NCBI GenBank assembly: GCA_001574975.1
Contig: KQ965764.1
Location: 1-29,995, forward strand
Direction of reading: 5' to 3'
Source of the DNA: Gonapodya prolifera JEL478
Lineage: Eukaryota; Monoblepharomycota; Monoblepharidomycetes; Monoblepharidales; Gonapodyaceae
DNA length: 29,995 bases
Shown: positions 8,801 through 19,982 of the stretch, piece by piece
How the letters are laid out: the number at the start of each line of letters is the position of its first letter
Numbering within the stretch: position 1 is the stretch's first letter
Notes under the pieces: model-generated
What the model was told of the DNA's origin: nothing
Seen by the model: the letters and a program-made list of their open reading frames with translations, nothing else
Database searches by the model: none
Translations under genes and position numbers: made by a program

Positions 8801-11800
8801 GATGTCGAATTGAAGCGTCCATCAGATTACCCTTTGCTGTTTCATTCGACTGGTTACTGACAGCCGAACGGAGGATTATTGTTCTAAGAGAATGTTTCAA
8901 CATATCACACCTTTTGCGTTTAGCATTTGGTATCACCCACCTTGCTTGCAGAGCAGGCTCCACGGCATTTGTGAACTCCCAATTGGATGACATTTGAATC
9001 CGGCGAGTATCCCAGCGATTAAGCACCACAGACGTCAAAGTAGTGTCATGGAGGGCCTGGTTGCACTCTTTTACTTCCAACGAAATTATGTTTTCCGTTA
9101 AAAGCTTCGGAAGAAGCGCGTATCTCCTTGAAGCTTCTTCAAAAACTACTGAGGGGATATTCATCGCGCGATTACAGTATTCGTCAATCCGATAATCGTC
9201 ACGGATGTCACCACAGAAAGCCTTGAGAGATCGATAAGCCCGCACATTTCGAGAAAGACGGTCAGGGGCTTCTAATACGTCAAGGTCCCATTGTGAATTT
9301 CTCCATGCCGCTTCACATTGTAATTCGGATATTGACTCGGCAAATTCTTGATCTCGAATGGAAAATTCTTTCAATGTGGCAAACAATCCAAGATGCTGTA
9401 GCGATCTCGCAATGCCCACTTTGGATTGGCTTGGATGAGCGGAAACTTGCGACTCATTGAAGGTCAGAAGCGTCATCCAGTCCTTGTTGAGCTCAAGTTT
9501 CGATGCTATATCTTCAGCTGAGAAACCCATATTTAATGCCTCAAAGGTATCGCTATCCAGATCCTTAAAAATATTTTTCAAATGAGTGTGAAGCTGATTG
9601 TCGAGATCTTCAAGTCTCCCAATCTCAAGTCCTCGCACATCAGCGAAGACTTCCAAGAACATCAAAGCGACGGCGGGCGGCATTTCTGAAATAAGAGCTG
9701 CTTTCGATGTCTCCAGATAGTCAAATTTCAGAACTGCATCTGCAAGCAAGAAGAAAGTTATTATTATTCAGAAAGATGCTTGTATGTGAGGCAGAGGCAA
9801 CACACGTCCTTCTTTGATACCTGCGTTGGAACACGTCTGCGTTCGAAGGAACAGCACGACATCAACCAATGCACTAACCGCATGACTTAATTGTCGTTCA
9901 GCATTTGCGAAGACTTTGTTGAAAGAAGATGTCAGACTCAGCAATCGTTTCGTGGTCGTTATTTTATCCGCCCGCAGGGAAGTCCACACGCTAACATCCA
10001 AAAGCTTCTCTACCAACTCCGGTCGCACCTCATACATCGGAGGTAATGTCTTAATAAAAGCATCGTCTGTCATGCTGCTGGTATACCGACCAACTCCAAT
10101 CAGCCACTGTTGATGAGACTTGGTGGTGCTATCCCAAACAGTGTTGACGTCTTCGTGGGGATTCCAATTGTCTTGGGTCGTTTGTGCAGCACTCCCAAAG
10201 ATATCTATATAGCGGCTACTTTCACCAACCGCAATACTGCGAACGGTCTTCATTCCTTGAGCTGTACTGAATATACCTCGCAACACATCAGAAGCAATGA
10301 GAGAAATTTGTGCCTCAGTTCCAAGGGCTGCGTCAAGTAAAAAGTTGAACGCGTATTTTCTTGCTGCTTGTGTGGGGTCTTTCACTTCAATGGAAGCGGG
10401 AACAGCACCTCGTGGTGCAAGTCTTTCCAAGGTGGAAGTGTCTCCGAGATCAATGAATGGCCCTAAAGACGCAAGCACTTCTCCCACAAGCTGGCGGCAA
10501 TTTTCAGTATTTGCTCGTGTACTGGCACCTATTGTTAAAAGGATTCGTCCAATCTGCGTTGTTCTTTGGGAAACATTGGGGCTCGCAGCATTTATAGCTT
10601 CATGCAGGCTGCTGAGCAATGACATCAGTGCTGATTCTGGATATGTTGCGTCTGCAACACTAATTTCAAGTTCTTCAATCACAGTTTCGTCATCAATGTG
10701 AATTGGCTCCATTGCATTTGTCACAAGGATGTTCAGCAGAGTATCCTTCTCGTCGAAATCCCCGGCACTCTTCACAAAAGTATGAATTCTCCTCCAGGTT
10801 CCAGATTCGAGCAGATTTGATTTCGATAGTACCTGTAGAATTTCGACCAACGCAGCTTTTTGTGAAAGGCCCTCTGATTGGTTGGAGCCAAAGAGTTGCT
10901 GTTGTACTAATGCGACGACTATGTCGTCCACGCTTGGTCTATTCTCGGCGATTCGACGTAAGCCATTCAACAGGCAAGAAAAAATCTTCACGCAAAATAT
11001 TGATATGCTTTGGAATTTGCATAAGGCAGCCACATTGAAGAGTATGTATCGGAACAGGTGATGCATCTCAAATATCCGGTCAAACGAAAGTGCAGTGAGT
11101 AGCGCGTATGCGTGTATGTATCTCTCGGCTTCAGCAGAAATTCGCGCAGTATAAATGCGAAGGTGGAGCAACTGAAAGCATTTGTAGAGGCGACTCGGTT
11201 TAAAGAAGTCCGAAACTTTCTGGTTGGCACTTTCGAGCTGATGGGGAAGAGCAGAAGATCAACCTCCATATCTGGTTCTACATGGCAAATGTTAAGAATA
11301 CCTTGGAACAATGGTCGATAGCAAGAAGGACTGCCCTAAGCGGGAATATGGGGGGTGAAGCATCAACAACCTCTCGATCAATGGGAGTATAGTCGGCTCC
11401 TAGCATAATATCAAGAAGCTCCGCTTGCAAAGGTTGATCAGGAAATACTTCGGATTTGTTCTGAGGGGCAAATCCCGCCGATAGAAGCAAATTCTTTATT
11501 AAGGAGAATGACCGCTGAATTGGAGGACTAAGACAAAAGAGATGATGCATTCTACAGACCTGCACTATGGCTTCAATATGTTGGGCGATCAACACATCAA
11601 AGTTCTCTGCACCGACAATGTCTCTTAACGTCTGCATAAGCTGCGTGTTGCGCTCCAGAGTCACAGATTGCATGAAATAGCCAGGTAGCAGATACGACAA
11701 GACAGTGTCGAAAGATTCTACCACAACTTGCTCCTTTGTTAGACCAGTTTCAGAAAACACGTCATCCAGAACATCAGCTTTGTTTGCAAGAACCAACTGT

Positions 11801-14800
11801 GCAACAATTTCGTGCATTTCTGCCTTATGGGGGTAAAACAGACGACATGAATTGAATCGAGCCGCGGAGGATTTCTATCCACATAACCCGCTTACTTTGA
11901 GAAATTCCATTGTTGACAAATAGCCTAAAAAGTCGTGTGGGAACTTTTTAAAATCAATTTCGTTACTGATCCATCTGAAAATGATTCCCCGCTTCAGCTC
12001 AAAGACGAGAGAGGTGGTGAATGGGAAGCTGTAGTGTTTCGCTAAGGATTCCAAGTAGCGCCCTGTTGTAATACGCGCCCATTCGGCGCTTGAGGCCATT
12101 GCAACAAGATCGAATACTACTTCGGCGAGCATAGAATTGCTGGATAGTGCTGAGTGCAGATAAAAGAGGCTGAAGGCAAAAAAATTGGATCTCGTCAACA
12201 TGAGACGAAAAAGGCACAAAACGTTGAAGAGTGTCCTTTACAGTAAGTGATCTCACCATTGAACCATTTGTCGAATAGGGGAAATTTCTCCGAAACGAAT
12301 CAATGCAGACTTGCATTGAGAATATATTCTTGAAAATTGTGTCACTGATTCCCCGACGAAGAAACACCCAGCTGATTCGACAGCTTTCAGCTGAACTGAT
12401 TTGGACCACTCGAAGGATAAAAAACCCTCCAAAGATTTCTTTGGTGGCTCTTCCAACTCAAGAAGACTTCCTCCTGGATCCTTCTGACAAATACAAGCAA
12501 AAAGAGAAACGAGCTCGATGCCTAATGTTGGTTGAATATTGTCACCAAGGTTGTGAAAGAATGCAAGAAAGAGCCGCAGCTCATTGGTCAGCTGCATAAA
12601 TGATTCTCCTTGGATTGCGATCCGAAGTACACGTATTGTAAGGGCGACGACGACTTGGTTCTTTGTAAACTCTCGGTTGGAGTGAAAGAGATCCTTGAAT
12701 GAAGCGAATCAAATAAGATCTGGCTCTACAGCACAAATTGTACAAACGAGCGTACCACAAACTGGATCAGCAACTTCTTCCTGACTTCGATATCAAGAGC
12801 ATCAACGTGGGCGTCCAGGACTGCCAACGCCTCAAAACTTAAGTACAAAGTCTCGAGAGTTTGGGGGAGAATAATGCTGACAATCCATTCCGTCCAATTC
12901 TCTGAATCGGCGACATTGAAACTCAGAGGCTGCAACGATGCGAGGACTTTGAAGGCGAGTAGGCTTGTAAGAGTCAACGCAGGAGTGGACAAAGAAACAC
13001 CACTGAACAGCTGATCCAAGAACAAGGATACAGGATAGGATGTCACTTTGGCAGTCAAAGTTTCGCCAGTAAAAAGTGCGTCGTCACTTTCATCACGTTT
13101 GCGCTTCCCCAGGCTACTGAACGAATTTTTCAACGCAGATTCATCCAATACTTTCCGACAGAGACCTGCAAGTGCGTTTGCTGTTGATGCTGAAGATTGC
13201 AGGGGAATGCGCAAAGCGCGTGACTGGAAACCATAAGTGCAATCTGGATACACGAAAGTGTCGCTATAGGGAACCGACGATGCTCCCAGTCTTAGCCGGA
13301 AAGTATCGAGGAATTGAACTAAATTTGAAGAATTCTCCGCGGAATTGCTCTCAAAATAAGATCGAGCATGTGCAATAGTATCGTTGAGAATTGATGAGAT
13401 CTTTTTCACTCGGGGATCGATGAGCTCGGATCTTTCTGTTGAAGTGATGACGAACGCTTCCAAGACTGTAGCTGCAACGAGTGTATTCAAAAGAGCGTCT
13501 TTTGTGCTTTCTCGGTGGCGAAGTCCTTGATGGCTCCAGCTCGCATGGTTTGTATTCTGTACCCATTCTTCTACTCGGACCAGTCCTCTGTCAACGGCTT
13601 CCAGGATACCTTCAACATGCATGTCGTCGAAGTATGAGTCATACTTCTGTGATGTTACATTCGTTTGGGAGAACGCAGAAGAAAGTCTGCGGCTTTGACT
13701 GCCCCGAAATAGTGACATCAAGCATTCAAGCTTTGCGAGCCTAAGCTCTATCGCAAACTCTATTGTCAAAACTGCATCAGGCGCAATCCATAGCTTCTCT
13801 TCGGATCCTAGAAGACTATAGCCATTCCATCCAGTTGCAACACCGGCGACGTCAAAATTCGAAAGTCGATTCCACGCAGATTCACCGGGTGGACCCTCTT
13901 TTAAGAGCACATCAATATGGCGAGACGTTATGTCCACAAAAATGCTGCGAAGGTTCTTCAGTTGGATGTCCCGCCCAGAATTTAGTCGGGAATGGGAATG
14001 ACTGCATCTCGTGATTAAAGCACCTAGAAGTGTGAGAGAAGCGCCTGTTGCGTTGTCGAATGCGATCGTCGCAAACACGGAGACGATATCATCTGTACAG
14101 GGTTTGAGATTCTGTAAAATAAGGAAATGAATGAATGAATGCCAGATCTTGACACACTTAAGGAATTCGTCTCACCTCCTCTCCTAGGATATCAGATATG
14201 ATTAAGGCACGCAGCAAAGAAAGCGATGCGGTCAGTGTCGTTGTATTAGAGACTTGTCGCACAACCTTGTGATAGCGAGTGAGTGAGGTCAGAATATTTT
14301 ATCAAGCCCAAAAACAACCTCCGAACCTCTCACCAAGTTCCAACATCGGGTCGCAAATTTTGTCAGATGACGTGTCGCCGCCTTCCCAGTTCCAGTCACA
14401 ATTGAAGAAATAGCAGCCATGGACCAAATCTGTACTTCGAGCTCTCCAGATTTCAAACCATCCAGAAGACGCTCAAGTGAGTCCACCAATTTTGAAGAAA
14501 CGGAATTGGGCAAATCGGCTCCAGCGGAGAGAAAGCACAAGAATTGCAGCGCTTGTATGCGAACGTCACCGGACGACATGGTCGCCAGACTTATCACAAA
14601 GGATAGCTGGTCCTCTTTTCGAACACCAACCGCGTTGGGAACCTCGACCAAATGCCGAAGAAGTACTTGGGCGAGAAGAATATAAGATCGTGCAGCTAGG
14701 TTGTTCTCTGCGTTGCTTGGGGCACGCACTGCGTGAGAGGGAAAGCAAGTTTGATGTGGGTCGATGCGATCAAGTTTGAGAAGAAAATTTGACGAGGGTC

Positions 14801-16275
14801 AACAACAAAGTCCAAACAAAAAGGGAAGTGAGTCGAGTAAACAATTGCGCTACCGTTAAAACACTTAAACGTTCTCGTACCTTTCATGGGAATGGAGCCA
14901 TCAACGTGCAATTGTTCGAGTGCCATATCCAAGTATGACAGACTCCAGGCTTTACCGAGTTTAAGTTCCGTGGCAATTATTTCCCAAACAGACCGGGCGT
15001 AATCCAAATAAGTACGTTCCATTTCCGCGTTTTCATCGGATAAGCTCTTCCAAGCAACATAAATGAGGTCCAGGAGACGAAAGCAATGCACGAGGTGAAC
15101 TTTTAGCTCGTCACTCTTTTTGCCGTCCCAGTATCGGAGGAGCGATTGTGCGACGTCGAGAAGAAAACCTAGCATCTGGAAATCGAAATGAGCTTTTTAT
15201 CCACGTCTCTCGCCTGAAAGAAACTTCGGCTGCGTACTTTTTCCAGATTGTTTGGCGCCATCTCCCCGGCAAACCAAGTCAACGCCGTTAAAACTTCATT
15301 CATCTCAACAGATCCTCTATCCGATTCCTGCAGCCACCGGCGGAAGAACTCCTGCAGTCGATCAGCGTGTGACGAAAGCCGAGTGGCACTCTGCAGAAGA
15401 AAGGAAAGACATTTCGCCAGATCTGCTCCTTCGAGTGATGACGGTCGCAACACGTTTTCGGGGAGGGGTGGGGACTGTGAGCTGTCGGACGACAATTGGA
15501 TTCCAAGCATTACGCTATTCCATTCGAAACGTTCAGCGCATACCCACGAAATATACTCAAGTGAGCCTTACCTTGTTACTGTTTCGAGGCAGTCAAGCCA
15601 AACCTTTTCTGTTAGTCGTCTTCGAACCGCGTTGAACGACTTCAAAAGGATGAGTGATGTGAGCACGGTCCCAAGAGTTAATCTGCTCCGATCACCTGAT
15701 ACTCACCAATAGCTCCCGTAGTACCCTGGTAATGTTTCCCAAGACCGGCCGCGCGCATTGTGGGAAAACGTCCATGACAAGTTGACGATAGATTGAGCAC
15801 ACTGCTGGTACCAGTGTCAGGAAAGGTTCGCGACCCCGGCCTATCCCCAAAGAGATCGTGCGTCGCATCTGTGAGGAGGTCTCAGCGAGATGCATTACCA
15901 AATTATTGATCTTTGCGAGCTTTTTCTCGCGAATGATTCTGTTTGATAATGGATGCCAAGAAATGGGCAAAAGCACCACGACGCGAGAAGGTTATGTGCG
16001 CCTCACTTGGTCAGCTCAGTCTGTTGTTTAGCGATCAAGTTTGCAAAGGCTGCAATTATGTCTTTCCAGTCCCTTGTTGTAAGGTCGTTCGCTTCCACTA
16101 TCTGTTTCAATGTGCTAATTGCTTTGTCTCTGTCCTTGATGATCTTGGGTCCCTTGGCAATTATAGCAACGCAATTTTTGAGATCTTGCAGAGCCTTGCT
16201 GGGACTGGCTTCGTTGGGACTGGCCGCCCTGGTGAAATGGTCAACGACATTGTCACCTTTCGGACTGCAAGACAT
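5897..16275 (-). CDS. TEL1: ATM/Tel1 PI3K-related protein kinase, complete
   Basis: Twenty-one exons on the minus strand: 16275-16007, 15938-15707, 15639-15572, 15514-15238, 15175-14881, 14728-14334, 14265-14176, 14111-12756, 12693-12257, 12169-11896, 11823-11302, 11237-9821, 9739-8293, 8236-8102, 8041-7336, 7270-7195, 7137-6786, 6732-6687, 6629-6325, 6265-5971, 5917-5897. Total 9015 nt, 3004 aa, with every junction GT-AG and in phase. Known role: this kinase is recruited to DNA double-strand breaks and short telomeres by MRN and phosphorylates SQ/TQ sites. A TAN-like motif ([18 protein letters not shown]) lies at about 42-59. A long helical-repeat region follows, with a possible nuclear signal GKRKRDE near residue 875. 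A FAT domain covers roughly 1900-2550; [20 protein letters not shown] is ATM-like. Kinase landmarks are [30 protein letters not shown] (D2808, N2813) and HIDFG (D2827). GMGITGVEG follows, where ATM has the same activation-loop-end block. The FATC tail ends SLMFPGWQPFV, and its last six residues sit in a 21-nt exon. The 46-nt exon 18 encodes [15 protein letters not shown]. Size matches human ATM (3056 aa) and exceeds yeast Tel1. The gene shares a divergent promoter with the DCAF4-like gene. All catalytic residues are present, so an active kinase is expected. Confidence 0.96.
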
Positions 16276-16440
16276 GACGGCAGCCCCTCACATTTTCGTT
16301 CGAATCGCTCGAGCAGCATGCAGCGCGCAGAAGCCTCCTCCCAAGTGGCTCGGATGTAGCTCGTAACGACGTAAAAGGCCACCAGTTTCTTGAATCGGGC
16401 CTTCTCGTACTGCGGTCAACATAGTTTCGCATCGCTTGAA
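16276..16440. promoter_or_regulatory. short bidirectional promoter between TEL1 and DCAF4-like gene
   Basis: Only 165 bp separate the two divergent start codons, so both core promoters and 5' untranslated regions must lie here or overlap the coding ends. I see no clear TATA box. The assignment rests on gene orientation alone. Confidence 0.55.
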
Positions 16441-18119
16441 ATGGAGATTCCAGGATATTTCTATGGTGAGCCACTCGCGAATGTCATGGTTCGCGCTCTC
16501 TTATCTGATCATCATCACCCGCTGGTGCCCTCAAGATCCCGTCAAGAATCGCTACTTCAAGATCGCCCCAGCTTCTTCGAGCAATTCACATACGAAAGAC
16601 AAAGTTCGAAAAAAGATTAAAGATCACGAATCATCTGCAACAAGGAGACACTCTGACAAAACAGGCCATTCGCCGAAACGACGGAAGTTACCATCTGGTC
16701 CAACATCTCAGCACGGTCATCCAAACTCTCCAGCAGCGACCAGAAGGAATCATGATTCGGGAGCTGTGAGCAAAACGCTCTGCTCCCTAATCCGCCACCG
16801 TGAAGTTTCGACTCGTGGTGGAGAAACTTCAGAGCGGCTCCTAGCTCAATCACTTCTGGCTTCCCGATTCCACTCCGTCCTCGCCAACCCCATTAAAAAC
16901 GGCGTCCAGAACGGATATTATAGCACCCAATCTGCGAGCAACTTAACTGAGGTCGAGGTTATTGCTTCCCCGAACGTGGACTCCTTGGAGATCCAAATCG
17001 CTGTTGGTCATTCCGATGGGCATGTCCGCCTGTTCCATTGCGAGACATCTTTGACGAATGGGCACGTGAATCGATTCATGCCTACTATGACTGTCTCTTC
17101 GCCCAGAAGCGGTACTACGTCGCCTGTTACATCGATTCGTAAAATTCACAACTCCGCAACTCCGTCTTCCTTTGAGTCGACTGCAGACTTCACACTTGCC
17201 CACGCTACTCTCGGGGAAGGAAGTTCTGGCACACTTTATATATCTCGGGTTGAACCCCCAGTGGCATCTAACCACTTCGCAAGCACAACTTCACAGCTGT
17301 TCCGATATTCACCTTCAAAAGCGTCCATTTGGTCTCTTCACTCCCCCAAACTTTCTCCGTCCTCTATCGTTCTCGCCCACTCGCGTGGAACTACTCTTCT
17401 TCACGATTGGGACCTCGGCGTGGTCCGAACCAATGTTTCACCCGACGGATCAGACTCTCTTTGCTGCTCTTCTGATCCCATCGGACGTACCATTGTTTCT
17501 GGTCTACGTGACGGCAGAGTGGAAGTGCGGGATACAAGAAGTCCTCTGAATGAACAGTCAGGTGGACTTGCGGCGTGGTTGGAAACATCGGTAACGTCGG
17601 TGCACATGCTGGAATGCGGCGATCGCATTCTCGCCACTACCATGTCCGGTCAGGTCGGCGTCTTTGATGTGCGGCGAATGGCGCCGTCGCAGCGCAGTGC
17701 CAGCTTGGAGAGGGCATTTCATGCGAGAAAGAGACCACGTGGGGCGAAGGGGCCGGTACAAGTGATTGCTTTTCAGGTCGCTCCAAGTGAGAACGGTACG
17801 AATCCAGTCAGATGCGATGTCGATGAGGTCAATGGAGTTATCGCAGTTGGTGAGTTATGGATTCGTTGGGTGAGATATGAGCAAGCTAACATTGTGAATT
17901 GCTGCAGTGTCTCCAACCCGCAATCTTGAAGTCTTCTCCCTCTCATCTGGCAGTCTGCTCGCGTCTAGACGCTTTGCAGGAATATCGGATGTCCCTTCGC
18001 AGGCGCAAGACGAAAATGACGTAAGGCCCGTGGTACGACTCTGGGGCAACTGTGGTGTTGTCGGGGGTGGCGTTGTCACAGGGTGGGAAGAGGCTTTCGA
18101 GATATGGGGTTGTTCATAA
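16441..18119 (+). CDS. DCAF4: DCAF4-like WD40 protein (CUL4-DDB1 substrate receptor type)
   Basis: Three exons, 16441-16465, 16536-17849, 17908-18119; 516 aa, in phase. The 25-nt first exon plus exon 2 spells MEIPGYFYDPVKNRYFKIAP. The PGYFYDP...NRYFKI block is the characteristic N-terminus of DCAF4/WDR21 proteins. A basic, Ser-rich stretch (about 25-75, with KTGHSPKRRKLP) may be a nuclear signal. The remainder is WD40-like: QIAVGHSDGHVRLFHCE, SIVLAHSRGTTLLHDWDLG, TIVSGLRDGRVEVRDTRS, RILATTMSGQVGVFDVRRM and, in the last exon, VVTGWEEAFEIWG. Family knowledge: these proteins dock on DDB1 and select substrates for the CUL4 ubiquitin ligase; the substrate here is unknown. Intron 2 has a good branch-point word, gctaac (17885-17890), 17 nt before the acceptor AG. 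The stop codon lies 29 bp from the opposing PPOX stop. Confidence 0.88.
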
Positions 18120-18148
18120 TATTTCTTCCTGTTTATGTTCTATATAAG

Positions 18149-19825
18149 TCACAGTTCAATGTTCATGCTTCTTGCTACCTGCTCGGCGGCGGTCCTACCG
18201 GCAAGCACTCCGTCATTGACACTTACACCTGTAATCCATGCACCAATTGCTTGCACGTGTCCCTGGAACTCCTGAAGTTTATCTTGAACATCGGAAACTT
18301 TCTTGTGGTGGCCAACCAGTAGTTGCGGAATGCAGTCCCGTTGAATCAAAATACGACTGGAGAGAGGTTGCACAGTCACCCCGAGTTGGTCCCGCATAGC
18401 TCGCAATGCCGTTTCAAGGATTGCATCGTGGTCTGCAGTCGTCGGGTCACCAAAGTACTTCGAAAAAGCCCATCCGCCCGCCATAATTGTACAGCGAGTG
18501 ATTTCTAGATCACCATGTGATTCCGAATCGAAAATACACCCCAACACACCCCCCGTGGCATCGAGCTCCGGACCCGGAACGAGATATCCGAAGCCTCGAA
18601 TTGGGAGGACGTTGGACGGAAATGCAAGGTTGACGACTGCAACTGTGGTGTAGGGGATATGAGACAGGTTCGCAAGCGTCGGGAGGAGTCGTGAAAGTTG
18701 AGTAGAGGGCAAAGCAGACACGACGTGGGAAAATGAGCTAGGTTGATTGCCTTTAGTGTGGATGATAGTCTAAAATGACAATGCTAACAGTTCAGAAAAT
18801 TTGGCAACCCGATTTTCGCTTCCCTTACCGAGAAAGGTCCCTCCTGTAATTCCAATTTTGTCACCTCCTGGTTCCCCAATAGTGACACATTCGAAGCTTT
18901 ACGAAGATCCTGAACAATTGCTGCCGGGAACCTGCCCATTCCTTGGTCGAAGCAAACAACACTCGCTTCTTGCTGCAGTCGCTTTTGAAACGATGCAGTT
19001 TCGTGCGACGACCATCTATTCGAAAGTTGTGCTTGATCTTCAGAGCGGGTAATCACGCCTTTCATAGTGTCCCTCACTAGCGACCCAGAACGTTGCTCCG
19101 CTGCCCACATGGATCCAAAGGAGCTCCGCATGCTCATTTCCTTGGAATTCCCCGCAAACACCCCATGACAGATCGCAGATGCCAAAGTGTCTGCCATCCT
19201 TGGGTCAAATCTTCTAGCGAAAAAGTTCCACACGGATTCATCATCGGCTGAGTTGCGCCGAACGAAAGCTTCTCTGACACCACCTCTCAAGATGCCGGCG
19301 TAGACGGGAGACCGTGAAAAAAGGAGGTTAAAAGGTGTCGGATTTAAGAGATGAATTTGTCCCCCGCGATATATGTAACGATTTCGAGCCGCGGGTGATG
19401 TCTTTGGAACAGATTTGAGGGAAGACGCGAGGCCCAAAGAGTGAACCTACAGGAAGACAGATTGCACACAGCATTTTCTTGAGGTCCCATGTAAAACAAG
19501 TATCGTCACGCGCGCACCAACTCGAGCATTGCTTTTCCCGGTTCCCCAACGATTCTCAAAGTTCTCGGTCCTCCTTCAAATAAGACTCTTCGTCCATCTC
19601 GAGTGACCAGCTCCGATTCCATCCAGCCACCGAAATGTGATGATTGTTCAAATAGTGTTATTGGTATTTTCGCCGGGAGCAGCTTTTGGAGATGCCATCT
19701 TGCGTTTTGAATTGCACGCCATCGATCACCATCAGCATGAAGAAGAAGCGATCGAAGACTGATGAAACCTACGCGGTGCTAAGTCCTGCAATTCCACCTC
19801 CCAAAATCGCGACAGATGGTGGCAT
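18149..19825 (-). CDS. HEM14: protoporphyrinogen oxidase (heme biosynthesis)
   Basis: Four exons, 19825-19773, 19698-19518, 19446-18829, 18769-18149; 490 aa, in phase, within the usual 470-540 of the family. PPOX oxidises protoporphyrinogen IX to protoporphyrin IX with FAD and oxygen at the mitochondrial inner membrane, the step before ferrochelatase. The FAD-binding Rossmann start is at the very N-terminus (AILGGGIAGLSTAWHL, residues 6-21), followed by LFEQSSHFGGWMES and GGPRTLR. Exon 3 carries KNRYIY-type (ARNRYIY) and FDPRMADTLASAICHGVFAG. Exon 4 carries GFGYLVPGPE (about 343), LGCIFDS and the C-terminal FAD contact NDGVLAGRTAAEQ. No cleavable presequence is visible, as is common in this enzyme. 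Intron 1 separates the dinucleotide-binding glycines from the rest of the fold. Confidence 0.94.
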
Positions 19826-19982
19826 TGTCGAACAATGGGGTTGTGTTTTAAAAAAGGATCGATTACAATACAAGCACTCAAATTCGGAATTCTGGTAATG
19901 ATCAGTTGCATCTATCTATTTTAGTGTAGAACCGCGCGTACATCTACGTTTCGGTCCACTGTCAAGTGTCCCCCATGTGACA

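Noticed and set aside
12236-12256. A 21-nt intron in TEL1 (GTGAGATC...GTAAAG)
   Set aside because: Too short. The acceptor CTTCAG at 12170 preserves the same frame with an 87-nt intron and a good pyrimidine tract.
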